A DNA stretch of 64,000 bases from an uncultured Devosia sp. (GCF_946479885.1 NZ_CAMLHM010000003.1:62001-126000), one strand, 5' to 3'. Counted from the stretch's first letter, positions 15,602 to 26,112 are shown. Numbers and translations are program-made. Notes: a model not told the origin generated them from the sequence alone.

Positions 15602-16669
15602 ATGCGCGTCATCGTAACCGGCGGGGCCGGGTTCATCGGCTCGGCTTTGGTGCGTCATCTGGTGCTCGAAAAGGGCTATGACGTTCTCACCATCGACAAG
15701 CTCACGTATGCCGGCAACCTGACGTCGCTGGCTGCCGTGGATGGCAAGGCAAACCACCGCTTCCTCCAGGCCGACATCTGCGACCGGCAAGCGATGAACG
15801 AAGCGTTTTCGAGCTTCCGCCCCGATCGCGTCATGCATCTGGCCGCCGAAAGCCATGTCGATCGCTCGATCACGGGCGCTGAAGATTTCATCCAGACCAA
15901 TGTGATTGGCACGTTCACGCTGCTCGAGGCTGCACGCGCTCTCTATAGTACCCTCGACGACGCGGCCCGGCAGCGCTTCCGTTTCCTGCATGTGTCCACC
16001 GACGAGGTCTATGGTTCGCTGGGTGACGATGGGCTCTTCACCGAGCAGACGCCCTATGACCCCAGTTCCCCCTATTCGGCCTCCAAGGCGGCGTCGGATC
16101 ACCTGGCCAAAGCCTGGGCCCGGACCTACGACCTGCCGATACTGGTATCGAACTGCTCGAACAATTACGGCCCCTACCACTTCCCCGAAAAGCTCATTCC
16201 ACTGACCATTCTCAATGCCCTGGAAGGCAAGGCTCTGCCGGTCTACGGCAAGGGCGAGAATGTGCGTGACTGGCTCTATGTGGAAGACCATGCGCGGGCC
16301 CTCGATATCATCGTCGAACGCGGCCGGGTCGGCGAGACCTACAATGTGGGCGGTCGGAACGAGCGGAAGAATATCGATGTCGTCCGTCGCATCTGCGCGG
16401 TGCTCGACCAGCGCCGGCCGGAGGCCGCACCCCGCGAGGGTCTGATCCGCTTCGTCACCGATCGGCCAGGCCACGACGCCCGTTACGCGATCGACGCGAC
16501 CAAGCTGGAAACCGAGCTGGGCTGGAAGGCACGCGAGACCTTCGAAACCGGCATTGAGCGCACCGTGGACTGGTATCTGAGCAATGACTGGTGGTGGGCT
16601 CCCCTGCGGCAGAGCTATGCCGGCGAACGGCTGGGCGTGCTGCCCGCCACGGCCAAGGCTGCCGAATAA
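15602..16669 (+). CDS. rmlB: dTDP-glucose 4,6-dehydratase
   Basis: NAD-dependent extended SDR making dTDP-4-keto-6-deoxyglucose. 355 residues from ATG 15602, with GGAG at the end of rmlC. It shows GGAGFIGS near 7-14, [11 protein letters not shown] near 80-90, STDEVYG near 132-138 and YSASK near 159-163, plus the C-terminal YNVGG and RPGHD boxes. Its stop overlaps the rmlD start (TAATG). Confidence 0.95.
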   Translation: MRVIVTGGAGFIGSALVRHLVLEKGYDVLTIDKLTYAGNLTSLAAVDGKANHRFLQADICDRQAMNEAFSSFRPDRVMHLAAESHVDRSITGAEDFIQTNVIGTFTLLEAARALYSTLDDAARQRFRFLHVSTDEVYGSLGDDGLFTEQTPYDPSSPYSASKAASDHLAKAWARTYDLPILVSNCSNNYGPYHFPEKLIPLTILNALEGKALPVYGKGENVRDWLYVEDHARALDIIVERGRVGETYNVGGRNERKNIDVVRRICAVLDQRRPEAAPREGLIRFVTDRPGHDARYAIDATKLETELGWKARETFETGIERTVDWYLSNDWWWAPLRQSYAGERLGVLPATAKAAE

Positions 16670-17559
16670 TGCGGCTGGCGGTTACGGGCAAGACCGGGCA
16701 GGTGGTGACCGCGCTGCTTGAGCGCGGCGCGGCTACGGGCATTGACGTTATTGCCCTGGGGCGGCCCGAACTCGATCTCAGTCATGATCATTCGGTGCTG
16801 GACGCTTTGACGGCCGCGTCTGCAGATGTCATCGTTTCGGCCGCCGCCTATACGGCCGTCGACAAGGCGGAAACCGAGGCGGACCTTGCCCAAGCGGTCA
16901 ATGCCCGCGGCCCGGCTTTGGTCGCGGTTGCCGCCGCCAAGTTGAACGTGCCCGTCATTCACCTGTCGACCGACTATGTCTTCGATGGCAGCAAGAGCGC
17001 CCCATATGTCGAGAACGACGCCACCGGTCCTCTCGGCGTCTACGGCGCGAGTAAGCTGGCCGGTGAAGCCGCGATTGCCGCCGCCACGTCCAACCATGTG
17101 ATCCTGCGCACGGCCTGGGTCTACTCGCCCTTCGGCCAGAACTTCCTCAAGACCATGCTTCGGCTGGCCGGGGATCGGCCGCAATTGCGCGTGGTCGATG
17201 ACCAGCGCGGCAATCCGACCTCGGCGCTCGATATCGCCGATGCAGTGCTGGCCGTGGCGCGCAATCTGGTGGATCGCCCCGATGAAGCAGGGCTGCGCGG
17301 CGTATTCCATCTCGCCGGAACCGGCGAGGCAAGCTGGGCCGATTTTGCCATCGAAATCTTCGCGGCATCGGCCGCAATGGGTGGCTCATCGGCCGAGGTG
17401 ACGCGCATCACCACGGCGGACTACCCAACCCCGGCACGGCGCCCGGCCAATTCACGGCTGTCATCGGCGCGGCTGCAACAAATTCACGGCGTGATCATGC
17501 CCCACTGGACCATCTCGACGCGCGCAGTCGTCGAGCGCCTGGTGGCGGTATCCGCATGA
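16669..17559 (+). CDS. rmlD: dTDP-4-dehydrorhamnose reductase
   Basis: Final step to dTDP-L-rhamnose, NAD(P)H-dependent. 296 residues from ATG 16669, overlapping rmlB by one base. It shows GKTGQV near 7-12, AAYTAVDKAE near 60-70, HLSTDYVFDG near 97-106, YGASKLAGE near 124-132 and RTAWVYS near 147-153. An upstream in-frame start within rmlB is rejected because it would overlap by 79 bases. Confidence 0.94.
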   Translation: MRLAVTGKTGQVVTALLERGAATGIDVIALGRPELDLSHDHSVLDALTAASADVIVSAAAYTAVDKAETEADLAQAVNARGPALVAVAAAKLNVPVIHLSTDYVFDGSKSAPYVENDATGPLGVYGASKLAGEAAIAAATSNHVILRTAWVYSPFGQNFLKTMLRLAGDRPQLRVVDDQRGNPTSALDIADAVLAVARNLVDRPDEAGLRGVFHLAGTGEASWADFAIEIFAASAAMGGSSAEVTRITTADYPTPARRPANSRLSSARLQQIHGVIMPHWTISTRAVVERLVAVSA

Positions 17560-17599
17560 TCGCTCATCCCATTGGTATTGTGTATAGGAGACGCGGCGA

Positions 17600-18469
17600 A
17601 TGAAGGGCATAATCCTGGCGGGTGGCAGCGGTACGCGCCTTCATCCGATTACCTCGGCAGTCTCCAAGCAGTTAATGCCGGTTTACGACAAGCCGATGAT
17701 CTATTATCCGCTGACCACACTCATGCTGGCCGGCGTCACCGAAATACTGATCATCACCACCCCGCACGACAATGAGAGCTTCAAGCGTCTGCTTGGCGAT
17801 GGTTCGAAGTGGGGCATTTCCATCGATTATGCGGTGCAGGATGCGCCCAATGGCCTCGCCGAGGCCTTCATCATCGGCGCCGATTTCGTGGCCGGCGGCC
17901 CATCTGCCCTGGTCCTGGGCGACAACATCTTTTACGGCCACGGCCTGCCGCAATTGATGCGCGGCGGGGCAGGACGCGACAAGGGCGCCTCGGTCTTTGC
18001 CTACCATGTCACCGATCCGCAGCGCTATGGCGTGGTCGAGTTCGACAGCCAGATGCGCGCGATCAGCATCGAGGAAAAGCCGGCTGCACCACGCTCGAAC
18101 TGGGCGGTGACCGGTCTCTATTTCTACGACCAGCAGGTGGTCGACATCGCGGCCAATCTTAAGCCGTCGCCCCGCGGCGAGCTTGAGATCACCGACGTCA
18201 ACCGGATCTACCTGGAACGCGGTCAGTTGTCGGTGGAAAAGATGGGTCGCGGCTATGCGTGGCTAGACACCGGCACGCCTGACAGTTTGCTCGAGGCCGC
18301 CCAGTTCGTGGCAACATTAGAAAAGCGCCAGGGCTTCAAGATCGCCTGCCCGGAGGAAATCGCCTATCGCATGGGGTTCATCAGCCAGCGGCAGCTCGAG
18401 CAACTCGCAGCCACGCTCAAGAAGAGCGCCTATGGCCGGTATCTCGCGTCGGTTGCTGCGGGGCTCTGA
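17600..18469 (+). CDS. rmlA: glucose-1-phosphate thymidylyltransferase
   Basis: First step of dTDP-L-rhamnose synthesis: dTTP plus glucose-1-phosphate. 289 residues, with the nucleotidyltransferase signature [11 protein letters not shown] at 7-17, [16 protein letters not shown] near 24-39, the metal site LGDNIFYG near 109-116, and EEKP near 155. AGGAGA about 10 bases before ATG 17600 is a good ribosome site. It completes the rmlCBDA set and implies a rhamnose-containing polymer. Confidence 0.95.
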   Translation: MKGIILAGGSGTRLHPITSAVSKQLMPVYDKPMIYYPLTTLMLAGVTEILIITTPHDNESFKRLLGDGSKWGISIDYAVQDAPNGLAEAFIIGADFVAGGPSALVLGDNIFYGHGLPQLMRGGAGRDKGASVFAYHVTDPQRYGVVEFDSQMRAISIEEKPAAPRSNWAVTGLYFYDQQVVDIAANLKPSPRGELEITDVNRIYLERGQLSVEKMGRGYAWLDTGTPDSLLEAAQFVATLEKRQGFKIACPEEIAYRMGFISQRQLEQLAATLKKSAYGRYLASVAAGL

Positions 18470-18498
18470 GGGATCTGATCCGAATTTAAGGAGTTGAT

Positions 18499-19605
18499 TT
18501 GACCAAGACCGTCAACATACTAGGCATTCGCGGCATTCCCGCGGCGCACGGTGGCTTCGAAACTTTTGCTGGCGAGCTTGCGCCCTACCTCCACGGTAAG
18601 GGCTGGACAGTGAACGTCTATTGCCAGCTCGAGCCAGATAGCGAAGGAAGGATCGCTCCCGACTTTGAAGACGATTGGAATGGCGTGCATCGCATCCACT
18701 ACGGAGCACAAGCGTCTTCGAAAGGCAGCGTCGGATTTGACTGGCGATGCGTGCGAGACGCGGCGCGGCGCGGTGGTGTTAACTTGGTGTTGGGTTACAA
18801 TACCGCGATATTCAGCCTGTATTTGCGTGCCTTGGGTCGACGCGTCATTATGAACATGGATGGTATAGAATGGAAGCGGGCCAAATGGTCTGCACCCATT
18901 AAGGCCTGGTTCTATGCCAACGAATTCCTCGGTGCCAATCTGGCCAACATGCCAATAGCCGACCATCCCGAAATTGCTCACCATCTTCGACGGCACGGAT
19001 GCAACAGGGCTCACGTCATTCCCTACGGCTCGCGACGCCTCAGCAGTGCTCCGGCGGTGCTGATCGAGGACATGAACTTGGTGCCAGGCCATTACATGGT
19101 ATCGATCGCCCGCATCGAGCCTGAAAACTCGATCTTGGAAATCGTGGAAGCTTTTTCGAGGAAGCCACGGGCGGTTAAGCTTGTGGTGCTCGGCAATTTT
19201 CGAGACGACAACGCCTATCATCGGCAGGTTAAGGTGGCTGCCGGTCCAAGTGTGGTGTTTCCCGGCGCAATCTATGACAAAGAGAGGGTCAGCGCTCTGC
19301 GTTTCCACGCGCTGGCCTACCTGCATGGCCACCAGGTCGGCGGCACCAATCCATCACTGGTCGAGGCGCTAGGCGCTGGCAATGCGGTGATCGCCCACGA
19401 CAACAGGTTCAACCGCTGGGTCGCGGGCGAAGGGCAGTTCTATTTCAAGGACATCGCCGAACTGGCTCGCACAATCGATCTGGTCGACAGCGGCGATCTA
19501 CCCCTGGCCGATGCGCGCAGGTCTGCCATCGCGAGGCATATCGAACAATTCACGCTGGACAATATCCACCGCAGCTATGAAACCCAGCTAGAGCGCCAAC
19601 TGTGA
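18499..19605 (+). CDS. GT4-family glycosyltransferase with DUF1972 domain (probable rhamnosyltransferase)
   Basis: Cytoplasmic-face glycosyltransferase of 368 residues. The N-terminal ILGIRGIPAAHGGFETFAGE is the signature of DUF1972, found in WchF/CpsT-like rhamnosyltransferases. The C-terminal half holds the GT-B nucleotide-sugar region (SIARIEPENSILEIVEAF near 201-218, and HQVGGTNPSLVEALGAGNAV near 276-295 with the donor-binding Glu). TTG 18499 follows AAGGAG at the right distance. Rhamnose as donor sugar is inferred from the adjacent rml genes. Its TGA overlaps the next gene's GTG. Confidence 0.88.
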   Translation: MTKTVNILGIRGIPAAHGGFETFAGELAPYLHGKGWTVNVYCQLEPDSEGRIAPDFEDDWNGVHRIHYGAQASSKGSVGFDWRCVRDAARRGGVNLVLGYNTAIFSLYLRALGRRVIMNMDGIEWKRAKWSAPIKAWFYANEFLGANLANMPIADHPEIAHHLRRHGCNRAHVIPYGSRRLSSAPAVLIEDMNLVPGHYMVSIARIEPENSILEIVEAFSRKPRAVKLVVLGNFRDDNAYHRQVKVAAGPSVVFPGAIYDKERVSALRFHALAYLHGHQVGGTNPSLVEALGAGNAVIAHDNRFNRWVAGEGQFYFKDIAELARTIDLVDSGDLPLADARRSAIARHIEQFTLDNIHRSYETQLERQL

Positions 19606-20762
19606 ACCAAGGTGGAAGCGGGTGGGCCAAGGCGACACCGAATATCCTTGCCGTCCATCAGGGCTACGAGCTGTACGGGTCAGACCGGACGTTCATATCA
19701 TCGGTGTGCGCCCTCCGGCGTGCCTACCCGGGCGGTGCGCTGCGGATTTGGCTGCCACGGGAAGGGGATCTCGCGGAGGCCCTGCGTGAACGTGGCTTCC
19801 GTGTAGAAATTCGCCCATTGTGGATACTACGCCGTGCGAATGGACTTTTAGGGACATTTGTCCATCTCCTCAAGCTTCCCATAGCGACATCACAGGCACT
19901 GCGGGCCATCAACCAGGCAACTCTGTGCTACATTAACACCTCGGTGATAGTCGATTACGCGCTGGCGGTCCGTTTTGCATCGACGCCCTCAATTATTCAC
20001 ATCCATGAAATACCGACTGGCATGGGGATGAAAATCATCCGTCCCATCATGCGCTTCGCGCGGGCATGTCTAGTCTTCAACTCCGACGCGACGCGACGCG
20101 CATTTGAGCCGCTCGATGATCAGCCAAACGCCGTGCTGCTTAATGGGGTGCCGTTCCGAGAGTCCCAAACACCACGGGAGCCGTTTTCCGACCCGGACGC
20201 ACGTATCCGAATACTAATGATTGGCCGCATTAATAACTGGAAGGGTCAGGACCTGCTACTCCAAGCGCTTGCGAACCTCCCTACGTCGCTCGCAAGCAGG
20301 ATCGACCTACGGTTTCTAGGGGCCGCGTTCGAAAGCGGTCCAGCAGAGCGGGAAATCGCTGACTTGGTCAAGAGCCTTGATTTGAGATGCAATGTGTCCT
20401 TCGACGGGTTTGTCGCCGATCCATCTGAGGCTTACGAGTGGAGCGACCTTGTGGTGGTCCCTTCGAAGAAGCCGGAACCTTTCGGACTCGTTGCCGTCGA
20501 GGCGATGGCTCATGGACGCGCACTTGTCGCGGCAAGTCACGGTGGCCTTAAAGAAATCGTCGTTGAGGGGGAGACCGGTTTTCTTTTCGAACCGAACAAC
20601 GCCGAGGCATTGGCAGAATGCATAATGGCCGCGAGCGAGGATACTGCGCTGACACTTTCCATGGGCCTAGCCGGGAAGAAGCGCTATGAGGAGCATTTCT
20701 CCGAGCAGCGCTATCAGGAACAATTCGTGTCTATTGTTGGTGCGCTCCTTGAGGGTAAATAG
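19602..20762 (+). CDS. GT4-family glycosyltransferase
   Basis: 386-residue GT-B enzyme: N-terminal half HQGYELYGSDRTF, C-terminal GT4 domain with MIGRINNWKGQDLLLQAL near 206-223 and SKKPEPFGLVAVEAMAHGRA near 287-306, the E-x7-E retaining-transferase motif. GTG 19602 overlaps the previous stop (GTGA), indicating translational coupling. Acceptor and donor are unknown. It is the last gene of the plus-strand run and converges on the flippase gene. Confidence 0.88.
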   Translation: MNQGGSGWAKATPNILAVHQGYELYGSDRTFISSVCALRRAYPGGALRIWLPREGDLAEALRERGFRVEIRPLWILRRANGLLGTFVHLLKLPIATSQALRAINQATLCYINTSVIVDYALAVRFASTPSIIHIHEIPTGMGMKIIRPIMRFARACLVFNSDATRRAFEPLDDQPNAVLLNGVPFRESQTPREPFSDPDARIRILMIGRINNWKGQDLLLQALANLPTSLASRIDLRFLGAAFESGPAEREIADLVKSLDLRCNVSFDGFVADPSEAYEWSDLVVVPSKKPEPFGLVAVEAMAHGRALVAASHGGLKEIVVEGETGFLFEPNNAEALAECIMAASEDTALTLSMGLAGKKRYEEHFSEQRYQEQFVSIVGALLEGK

Positions 20763-20819
20763 GCCGCGCGCGCAATATGCGCCTCGCACCTCTACAAAGT
20801 GCCATGCTTTACTAGCTTG

Positions 20820-22301
20820 TTAGTGAGAACGGATCAGGCGCATTCTGACTTTGCTCAGGGCGGCGGAGAAATAGAGCTGCAAACTGCGCGCTGCGGTGGG
20901 GAAGAGGGTATAGGCTAGCGCGACCGCTCCGATGCCAGCAAAAGCCGCATGCAGTAGGTGGGTCCAAACTGGTGCATCAGCAAGGAACATTCCAACCGCA
21001 GCAGATGCGCATAGGAAGCTTGCAAGCAAAACCACGCCCTTCACGAGCCCGCCGTGTAGCTTCGCCATACTGATTTGTAGAAAGGCGTCCAGCCAGACCC
21101 GCAATGCCCATGCCGCTGCAGTGCCGGCAAGACCTAACCAGTTTGTGAAGAGGTAGAGCATGAGCAGGTAAACGGGCAGCTCGGCAACATGGAGCATGGC
21201 GACAATTGCCGGACGCCCCTGGGCTTGCAAGAATCCGTTTCCGATATAGCCAGCCGCATTTCCCCACATACCCAGAAGCAATATGATTGTAATGGGCGTG
21301 GAGATGGCGGCAAATTCGCTATCGATCCATAAGTTCAAGAAGACGTGGGATAGGGCTACACCTGTCCCACAGATGAATGTCATGAGGCACAGTAAGGTCT
21401 CGATGGCTTGCTTCCCCACGCGCGTGCCCTCTTCGCCGTCGAGCCGGGAGAAGCGTGGGAACAGGGCTCGGGCAAGGGCCTCGGGAATAATGGCAACACG
21501 CCCAACCATGCTCATCGGGACTGAATAGAAGGCGACCTTGTTGGTTCCGAGTGCAGCACCTACCACGGCAGTGTCCATGCTGGCCATAACTGGTGAAACA
21601 AGGTTCGAAAGAGTAACCCACCCGCCAAAGCTGGCGAGCTCCGTTAGAAGAGGAGGTTCGATCCACTGAACTTTCCTGATCCCCTCGGTTCGGGCGCTGA
21701 CGATAATGAGAGTCAGGCACGTCAGGGCCCGGATACCGACGGCCGCGGGGACGATGTAGTACAGTTCGGGTCCGACCAAAATGGCCACAATCAATGGGAC
21801 AATCTGGCCCAAGCTGGAACCGACAACGGCGATGATATTGGCGTGCAGGAATTGGCCCCGCGACTCCAGCGAAGAACGGAAAACACCCATGCACAGCAGG
21901 ATAGGCAGGGATGCAGAAATGTAGGGAATGGAATACTGATATTCCTCGATGGCGCCGGAGCCAGTCGTCGGTACGATCGAAGTATAGTAGGTAATTCCAT
22001 AGTATAAACCAACACCAGCGACCAGGCCCAGCCCAAAAATGGTCCAACCTGCTGTAAATATTATTTGCTTGCGCAGATTCTGGCTGTCTAGGGGTGTTCG
22101 CGCCAATGCGCGACCTGCCGCCCTTGAGAAGCCGCCGTCTGAGAACTGGGAGAGCCCCAGAAAAACCCAAGTGAGTGCAACAAACCCGTATCTATCGTAA
22201 CCTATGACGGTGAGGTAGATAGGCACAGTGGCCAGGGTAACCAGAATAGGGATTGCCAAGCCTCCGAGATTATAAATGGCAGCCGATTTGGTCGAACTCA
22301 C
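20820..22301 (-). CDS. Wzx-type lipid-linked oligosaccharide flippase
   Basis: MATE-like/polysaccharide-transport membrane protein of about 493 residues with 12-14 hydrophobic segments; it would flip the undecaprenyl-linked repeat unit to the periplasm. Typical features are an N-terminal IYNLGGLAIPILVTL helix, SFGGWVTLSNLVSPVM near 225, and few charges in membrane parts. GTG 22301 is chosen because GGAG lies 8 bases upstream; GTG 22310 is also possible. It is transcribed opposite to its neighbours, with only about 40 bases separating its start from the divergent glycosyltransferase. Confidence 0.85.
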   Translation of the reverse strand: MSSTKSAAIYNLGGLAIPILVTLATVPIYLTVIGYDRYGFVALTWVFLGLSQFSDGGFSRAAGRALARTPLDSQNLRKQIIFTAGWTIFGLGLVAGVGLYYGITYYTSIVPTTGSGAIEEYQYSIPYISASLPILLCMGVFRSSLESRGQFLHANIIAVVGSSLGQIVPLIVAILVGPELYYIVPAAVGIRALTCLTLIIVSARTEGIRKVQWIEPPLLTELASFGGWVTLSNLVSPVMASMDTAVVGAALGTNKVAFYSVPMSMVGRVAIIPEALARALFPRFSRLDGEEGTRVGKQAIETLLCLMTFICGTGVALSHVFLNLWIDSEFAAISTPITIILLLGMWGNAAGYIGNGFLQAQGRPAIVAMLHVAELPVYLLMLYLFTNWLGLAGTAAAWALRVWLDAFLQISMAKLHGGLVKGVVLLASFLCASAAVGMFLADAPVWTHLLHAAFAGIGAVALAYTLFPTAARSLQLYFSAALSKVRMRLIRSH

Positions 22302-22343
22302 GACAAACACTCCATCCGGCGCTCGAAACCACGAAGGTTGGCG

Positions 22344-23306
22344 ATGATAAATCCGAAAGTTTCAGTTATCATCATCACTTGGAATTCCGCAACCATCATC
22401 GGAAAGTGCCTGGAGTACCTGCGCGAAAGTAATTTCCCGTGGCAATCTGAAGTAATTGTTTTCGACAACGCCTCGTCTGATAGTACTTTAGATGTCGTTC
22501 GGGAATTTCACGGTGTTACGGTTTTTGCGTCGCAGGAGAACTTGGGATTTGGTCGCGGAAATAATGCGGCGGCCCTAAAGGCGAGGGGCGAGTTCTTGCT
22601 GTTGCTCAATCCGGATGCTTATCTCTTTGATCCAGAGGCGCTGCGGAATTTGGTCGAGACGGCGGAGCTTGAGGGTGGGGCCGCGGTGGGGCCAAAACTG
22701 CTTAATACGGATTCCTCACACCAAGTGGGAGACGCGGGGTACTCTCCCAGCCTCCCTCATCTACTTGCTCACCAGCTGTTTCTGTCGAGGTTTTTTCGGG
22801 TCAAGGGATATTACGTCTCCGGTCGCAGCGTTACCGGGAAGGCGCCGAAAGTAGTGGATTGGCTGGCGGGGACGTGTCTGCTGGTGCGCCGAGAGATATT
22901 CGCTCAGTCGGGATTTCTAGCGGACATCTTTATGTATGGCGAGGACGTGGAATTGGGGTGCCGTCTCACCGATGCGGGGCACAAACTGCTTTATTGTCCA
23001 GGCACTGAAGTGCTGCACCTGCAGGGCGCCACGCAGAAGAAACAGGGCACACTCTACGTTTCCACGAAGTGGATCGACAGCATCTTCGAACATTTTCGAC
23101 GCGCTGGGCACGGAGAGGGCTGGCGCATCGTGCTCCTAAAGCTAATCTTGCGTCTCGGCTTCGCCCTACGGCTTGTGGCTTACAGTGCAAAATACCTTCG
23201 TACCAAGAGCGATCTCGACCGCGCTCGGGTAGAGTCGATGCGCACCTACGGTCGCTATGTGCGCAATTACAACCGTCTCCAGGGGCGGGCGACCAGCCCC
23301 GCTTGA
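22344..23306 (+). CDS. GT2-family glycosyltransferase (rhamnosyltransferase-like)
   Basis: Inverting GT-A enzyme of 320 residues: VSVIIITWNS near 6-15, DNASSDST near 40-47, NLGFGRGNNAA near 66-76, the DxD-like LLNPDAY near 88-94, and WLAGTCLLVRRE near 170-181 followed by FMYGEDVELGCRL with the catalytic-base Asp. This matches WbbL-type transferases that use dTDP-rhamnose. ATG 22344 has GAAGG 6 bases upstream. Confidence 0.88.
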   Translation: MINPKVSVIIITWNSATIIGKCLEYLRESNFPWQSEVIVFDNASSDSTLDVVREFHGVTVFASQENLGFGRGNNAAALKARGEFLLLLNPDAYLFDPEALRNLVETAELEGGAAVGPKLLNTDSSHQVGDAGYSPSLPHLLAHQLFLSRFFRVKGYYVSGRSVTGKAPKVVDWLAGTCLLVRREIFAQSGFLADIFMYGEDVELGCRLTDAGHKLLYCPGTEVLHLQGATQKKQGTLYVSTKWIDSIFEHFRRAGHGEGWRIVLLKLILRLGFALRLVAYSAKYLRTKSDLDRARVESMRTYGRYVRNYNRLQGRATSPA

Positions 23307-23352
23307 GCTCTTGAGCTGTGCGATAAAACCAGGGGACAGGAGACAAATAACG

Positions 23353-24780
23353 GTGATCGATTCGATTTCGCACCCCAGGCCGGAAGAGCCACAGTACTTG
23401 AAGAAGGCCGATGCATCTTGGATCAATCGCCCACACAAAGCGTTCGCGTGGACTTTTTTGAGCATCGCTATTTATGTCTCCCTTGTCTGGCCCACCTATT
23501 TGCTACTCCAGGTCCCAGGGCTCCCTCGGATATCTCTCTCAAGAGTATGCATGGCCATTGGCGTTCTCATGTTTTTCTTCGGGCCATTTTTCAGCGGGCG
23601 TCTGTACATGGACTTCCGCTGGGCAGTAAAAAGCTGCCGGACGACCATAACGCTCGTGATTACTCTATTCGTGTGGCGGATATTTACGGCGTTTGTCGGA
23701 GAGACGCCGGAAGCTTCGATAGTTTTGACGGTCTTGGAATTCATAGTAATCAGCGGGATTTTCTTTTCCGGCGTGATGGTCGCCGGCAGAAAAGGTGGGC
23801 GGGAGATCATAGCTAATGCATTGTTTTTATCTTTCGCCACTCTTGTCGCGGTAGCGCTATTCGAGATGACCACGGGCGTTAACGTTGGGGCAATATTGGT
23901 CAGCATGTCTGACATGCAGGATTCTCTCGCCCAGATGATGGGCCTTAGCCAAGTGCGAGACGGTCAGTTCCGCATTAGGTCTCTGTCCGCACACTCGATA
24001 CTTTTGGGGCAGTTTTTGGGAGCCCTTTTGCCGTTTATGGCTGTGCAATTTTTCACCCACCCGAGAACTTCCGTGAGAGTCTCGGCCTTACTTTTGATTT
24101 GTGCAGCACCTGCCGTCATTTTCGCAACTCGAGCACGATCAGGGCTAATTGCATTAGCGGTCTCCATCCTCGTCTACGTCACATTGCGAGTGCTTTTTGC
24201 GAGAGTAAGCAAATCCACAAAATTGGCGCTAATTGCTTTGACAGCGATTTTTATAGTTCTTCTATACTCAAGCGCTGCCGATTCAATATTCATGCTTGTA
24301 CAGGGACGCAGCGAAATAGAGATGTCTAGCAGCGTGGTTCGAGATGAAATGATCAGCAAAGGCATTGTTGCTGTAGAGGGGAGCCCAATTTGGGGATTCG
24401 GCCAGGGACGTTCAGTTCGGCATGCGGGCGTAGTTAATTTTGACGGCTCCCTTTCCATCGACAACTTTTACCTGTCGCGGCTATTGGATTTTGGCTTTGT
24501 CGGGCTCGCGTTGGAAATTGGGCTTTTTGTCTCCATTGTGCTTCTTGGTTTCCGAGCGGCTGGACTGTTAGCGGAGCCCGCTGAGAGGGGTGTCGCACTT
24601 GCGGGAGTAGCGGCAGTGATAAGCATCTTAGTCGGGCAATATGTGATCAGTTCCTGGGACAACCAAGTAATTGTTTTCCTCTTCGCTGCCTACTTTGGGG
24701 GAGCTTTGATAGAGAGTAAGCGGCTACGAGCCGAGGAACTAGCTTCCTTGAGCCAGGTGCCGCAGCTCGCGGTCACTTGA
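23353..24780 (+). CDS. O-antigen ligase/Wzy-like polymerase 1
   Basis: Polytopic membrane protein of about 475 residues with 10-12 hydrophobic helices. The large periplasmic loop carries RSLSAHSILLGQFLGALLPF earlier and SPIWGFGQGRS, then SIDNFYLSRLLDFGFVGLA later, the pattern of the Wzy_C/O-antigen-ligase superfamily. It probably polymerises repeat units in the periplasm. GTG 23353 follows AGGAG by about 10 bases; the longer frame reads back into the upstream gene. A second Wzy-like protein exists at 30537-31958. Confidence 0.75.
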   Translation: MIDSISHPRPEEPQYLKKADASWINRPHKAFAWTFLSIAIYVSLVWPTYLLLQVPGLPRISLSRVCMAIGVLMFFFGPFFSGRLYMDFRWAVKSCRTTITLVITLFVWRIFTAFVGETPEASIVLTVLEFIVISGIFFSGVMVAGRKGGREIIANALFLSFATLVAVALFEMTTGVNVGAILVSMSDMQDSLAQMMGLSQVRDGQFRIRSLSAHSILLGQFLGALLPFMAVQFFTHPRTSVRVSALLLICAAPAVIFATRARSGLIALAVSILVYVTLRVLFARVSKSTKLALIALTAIFIVLLYSSAADSIFMLVQGRSEIEMSSSVVRDEMISKGIVAVEGSPIWGFGQGRSVRHAGVVNFDGSLSIDNFYLSRLLDFGFVGLALEIGLFVSIVLLGFRAAGLLAEPAERGVALAGVAAVISILVGQYVISSWDNQVIVFLFAAYFGGALIESKRLRAEELASLSQVPQLAVT

Positions 24781-25035
24781 GGCACTGGTTCGATTCTGGG
24801 GATATCCGAGCAGATCGAAAGGGGCGGAGGATGTATTCACATCAAACAAGCAACACATCCCAATTTCTGCGCTGGAGAATGCCGGATGCGCTGGCCAAGA
24901 CGGCGCATGAGAGTGAGGCCTTCATTCTTACAAGAATAGCGGACTATCAGTTGGATAGCCGTTTTGCAGACACGCTATGAACTCATCGCCATAGCATAAT
25001 AGTAGGCTAGAGACTAAGATCGAGCATGTTGAAGA

Positions 25036-26112
25036 GTGTCAGTGAGCCATTTGAGAATTAACTTCTCCCCAAGGCGTGCTGCATCAGAACGGGTAGAGGT
25101 AGTGGTGGTCGTAAAGAATTCTCTTCATGAAAAAACGATGATGGATCGGAAGATCGACCTCGGGGAGATCCATAGGTACATAGATTACGACCGTGGCTAT
25201 GTTTTTCTAGATTATGCCATTTACTACAATATTGGCGACCTCCTCATAACCATGGGAACGAGGTCCTTTTTTGATACTGCGCCTCTTCCTCCATTGGCGG
25301 AATTGTCGCTGTTACAGGTTGCCAGAATAAGAGGCGGAGACATCGTCCCACATGCGGGACTCGAGCTGCTTGACCGGCTGGCACTAAGTGGGGCGACCCT
25401 TGTTCTGCAGGGCGGTGGCAATTTCGGCGATCTGTACCCCTATCACCAGCAGCTCAGGGAGCTAATTGCGCTTCGCTATCCCGATAATCCCATCCTGGTC
25501 CTGCCCCAGAGCATACACTTCAACGATCCTTCCAAAGAGCTGCGGTCGCAGGAGTTACTCTCCGGCCATCGAAACCTAACTCTGCTCTGCCGCGATGCAG
25601 AATCACTGGTATTTGCGGAAAAGGCATCCACACGCTCTCGCCTTATGCCTGACATGGCGCACCATCTTTGGGCGGGTGAATGGCTAACGCAATTTCGAGA
25701 CAAGGCCCACAAAGGCCGTCTGTGCTTGCTGCGCGACGACAAGGAATCTCAGAATCTTAGTGCGACCCAGGCCGCATCGACGTCGGTTGACTGGGCAGAT
25801 TTTACCTCAGTGGCAGACGACATCATATTGCGCGCGTTGCGCTATTACATGACGCGTCTGGATCGATTGTCGAACATCATTTCACCAACCGGACCTTGGA
25901 AGTTTCACGAGCGGCTACTGATGGAGCGCGTCGTTGGTAAGTTTGCCAGCTTTGAGAACATTGAGACCGACCGGCTGCACGCCATGATACTAGCGTGTCT
26001 GCTGTCGCGGTCAGTCGTGGCGCGAGACAATTCCTATGGGAAGTTGTCACGATACCACAGAGACTGGCTGAATGGCAGCTTGGTTGAATGGGCTGGTGAC
26101 GATGCAGCGTAG
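25036..26112 (+). CDS. polysaccharide pyruvyl transferase family protein
   Basis: Likely adds a pyruvyl ketal from phosphoenolpyruvate to a sugar of the polymer (ExoV/PssK-like family). Core motifs are FLDYAIYYNIGDLLI, LQGGGNFGDLYPYHQQLREL and VLPQSIHFND in the first half, and DRLHAMILACLLSRSVVARD with NSYGKLSRYHRDWL at the end. The true start is uncertain: GTG 25036 gives the longest form, but conserved sequence begins at ATG 25138/25141, and GTG 25105 follows an AGAGG. The 255 bases before it contain no convincing gene. Confidence 0.82.
   Translation: MSVSHLRINFSPRRAASERVEVVVVVKNSLHEKTMMDRKIDLGEIHRYIDYDRGYVFLDYAIYYNIGDLLITMGTRSFFDTAPLPPLAELSLLQVARIRGGDIVPHAGLELLDRLALSGATLVLQGGGNFGDLYPYHQQLRELIALRYPDNPILVLPQSIHFNDPSKELRSQELLSGHRNLTLLCRDAESLVFAEKASTRSRLMPDMAHHLWAGEWLTQFRDKAHKGRLCLLRDDKESQNLSATQAASTSVDWADFTSVADDIILRALRYYMTRLDRLSNIISPTGPWKFHERLLMERVVGKFASFENIETDRLHAMILACLLSRSVVARDNSYGKLSRYHRDWLNGSLVEWAGDDAA

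Noticed and set aside
24777..24980. Short frame overlapping the first Wzy-like gene's stop
   Set aside because: The only purine-rich site (GGCGGAGG) touches the internal ATG 24831 with no spacing, and the product has no recognisable features.
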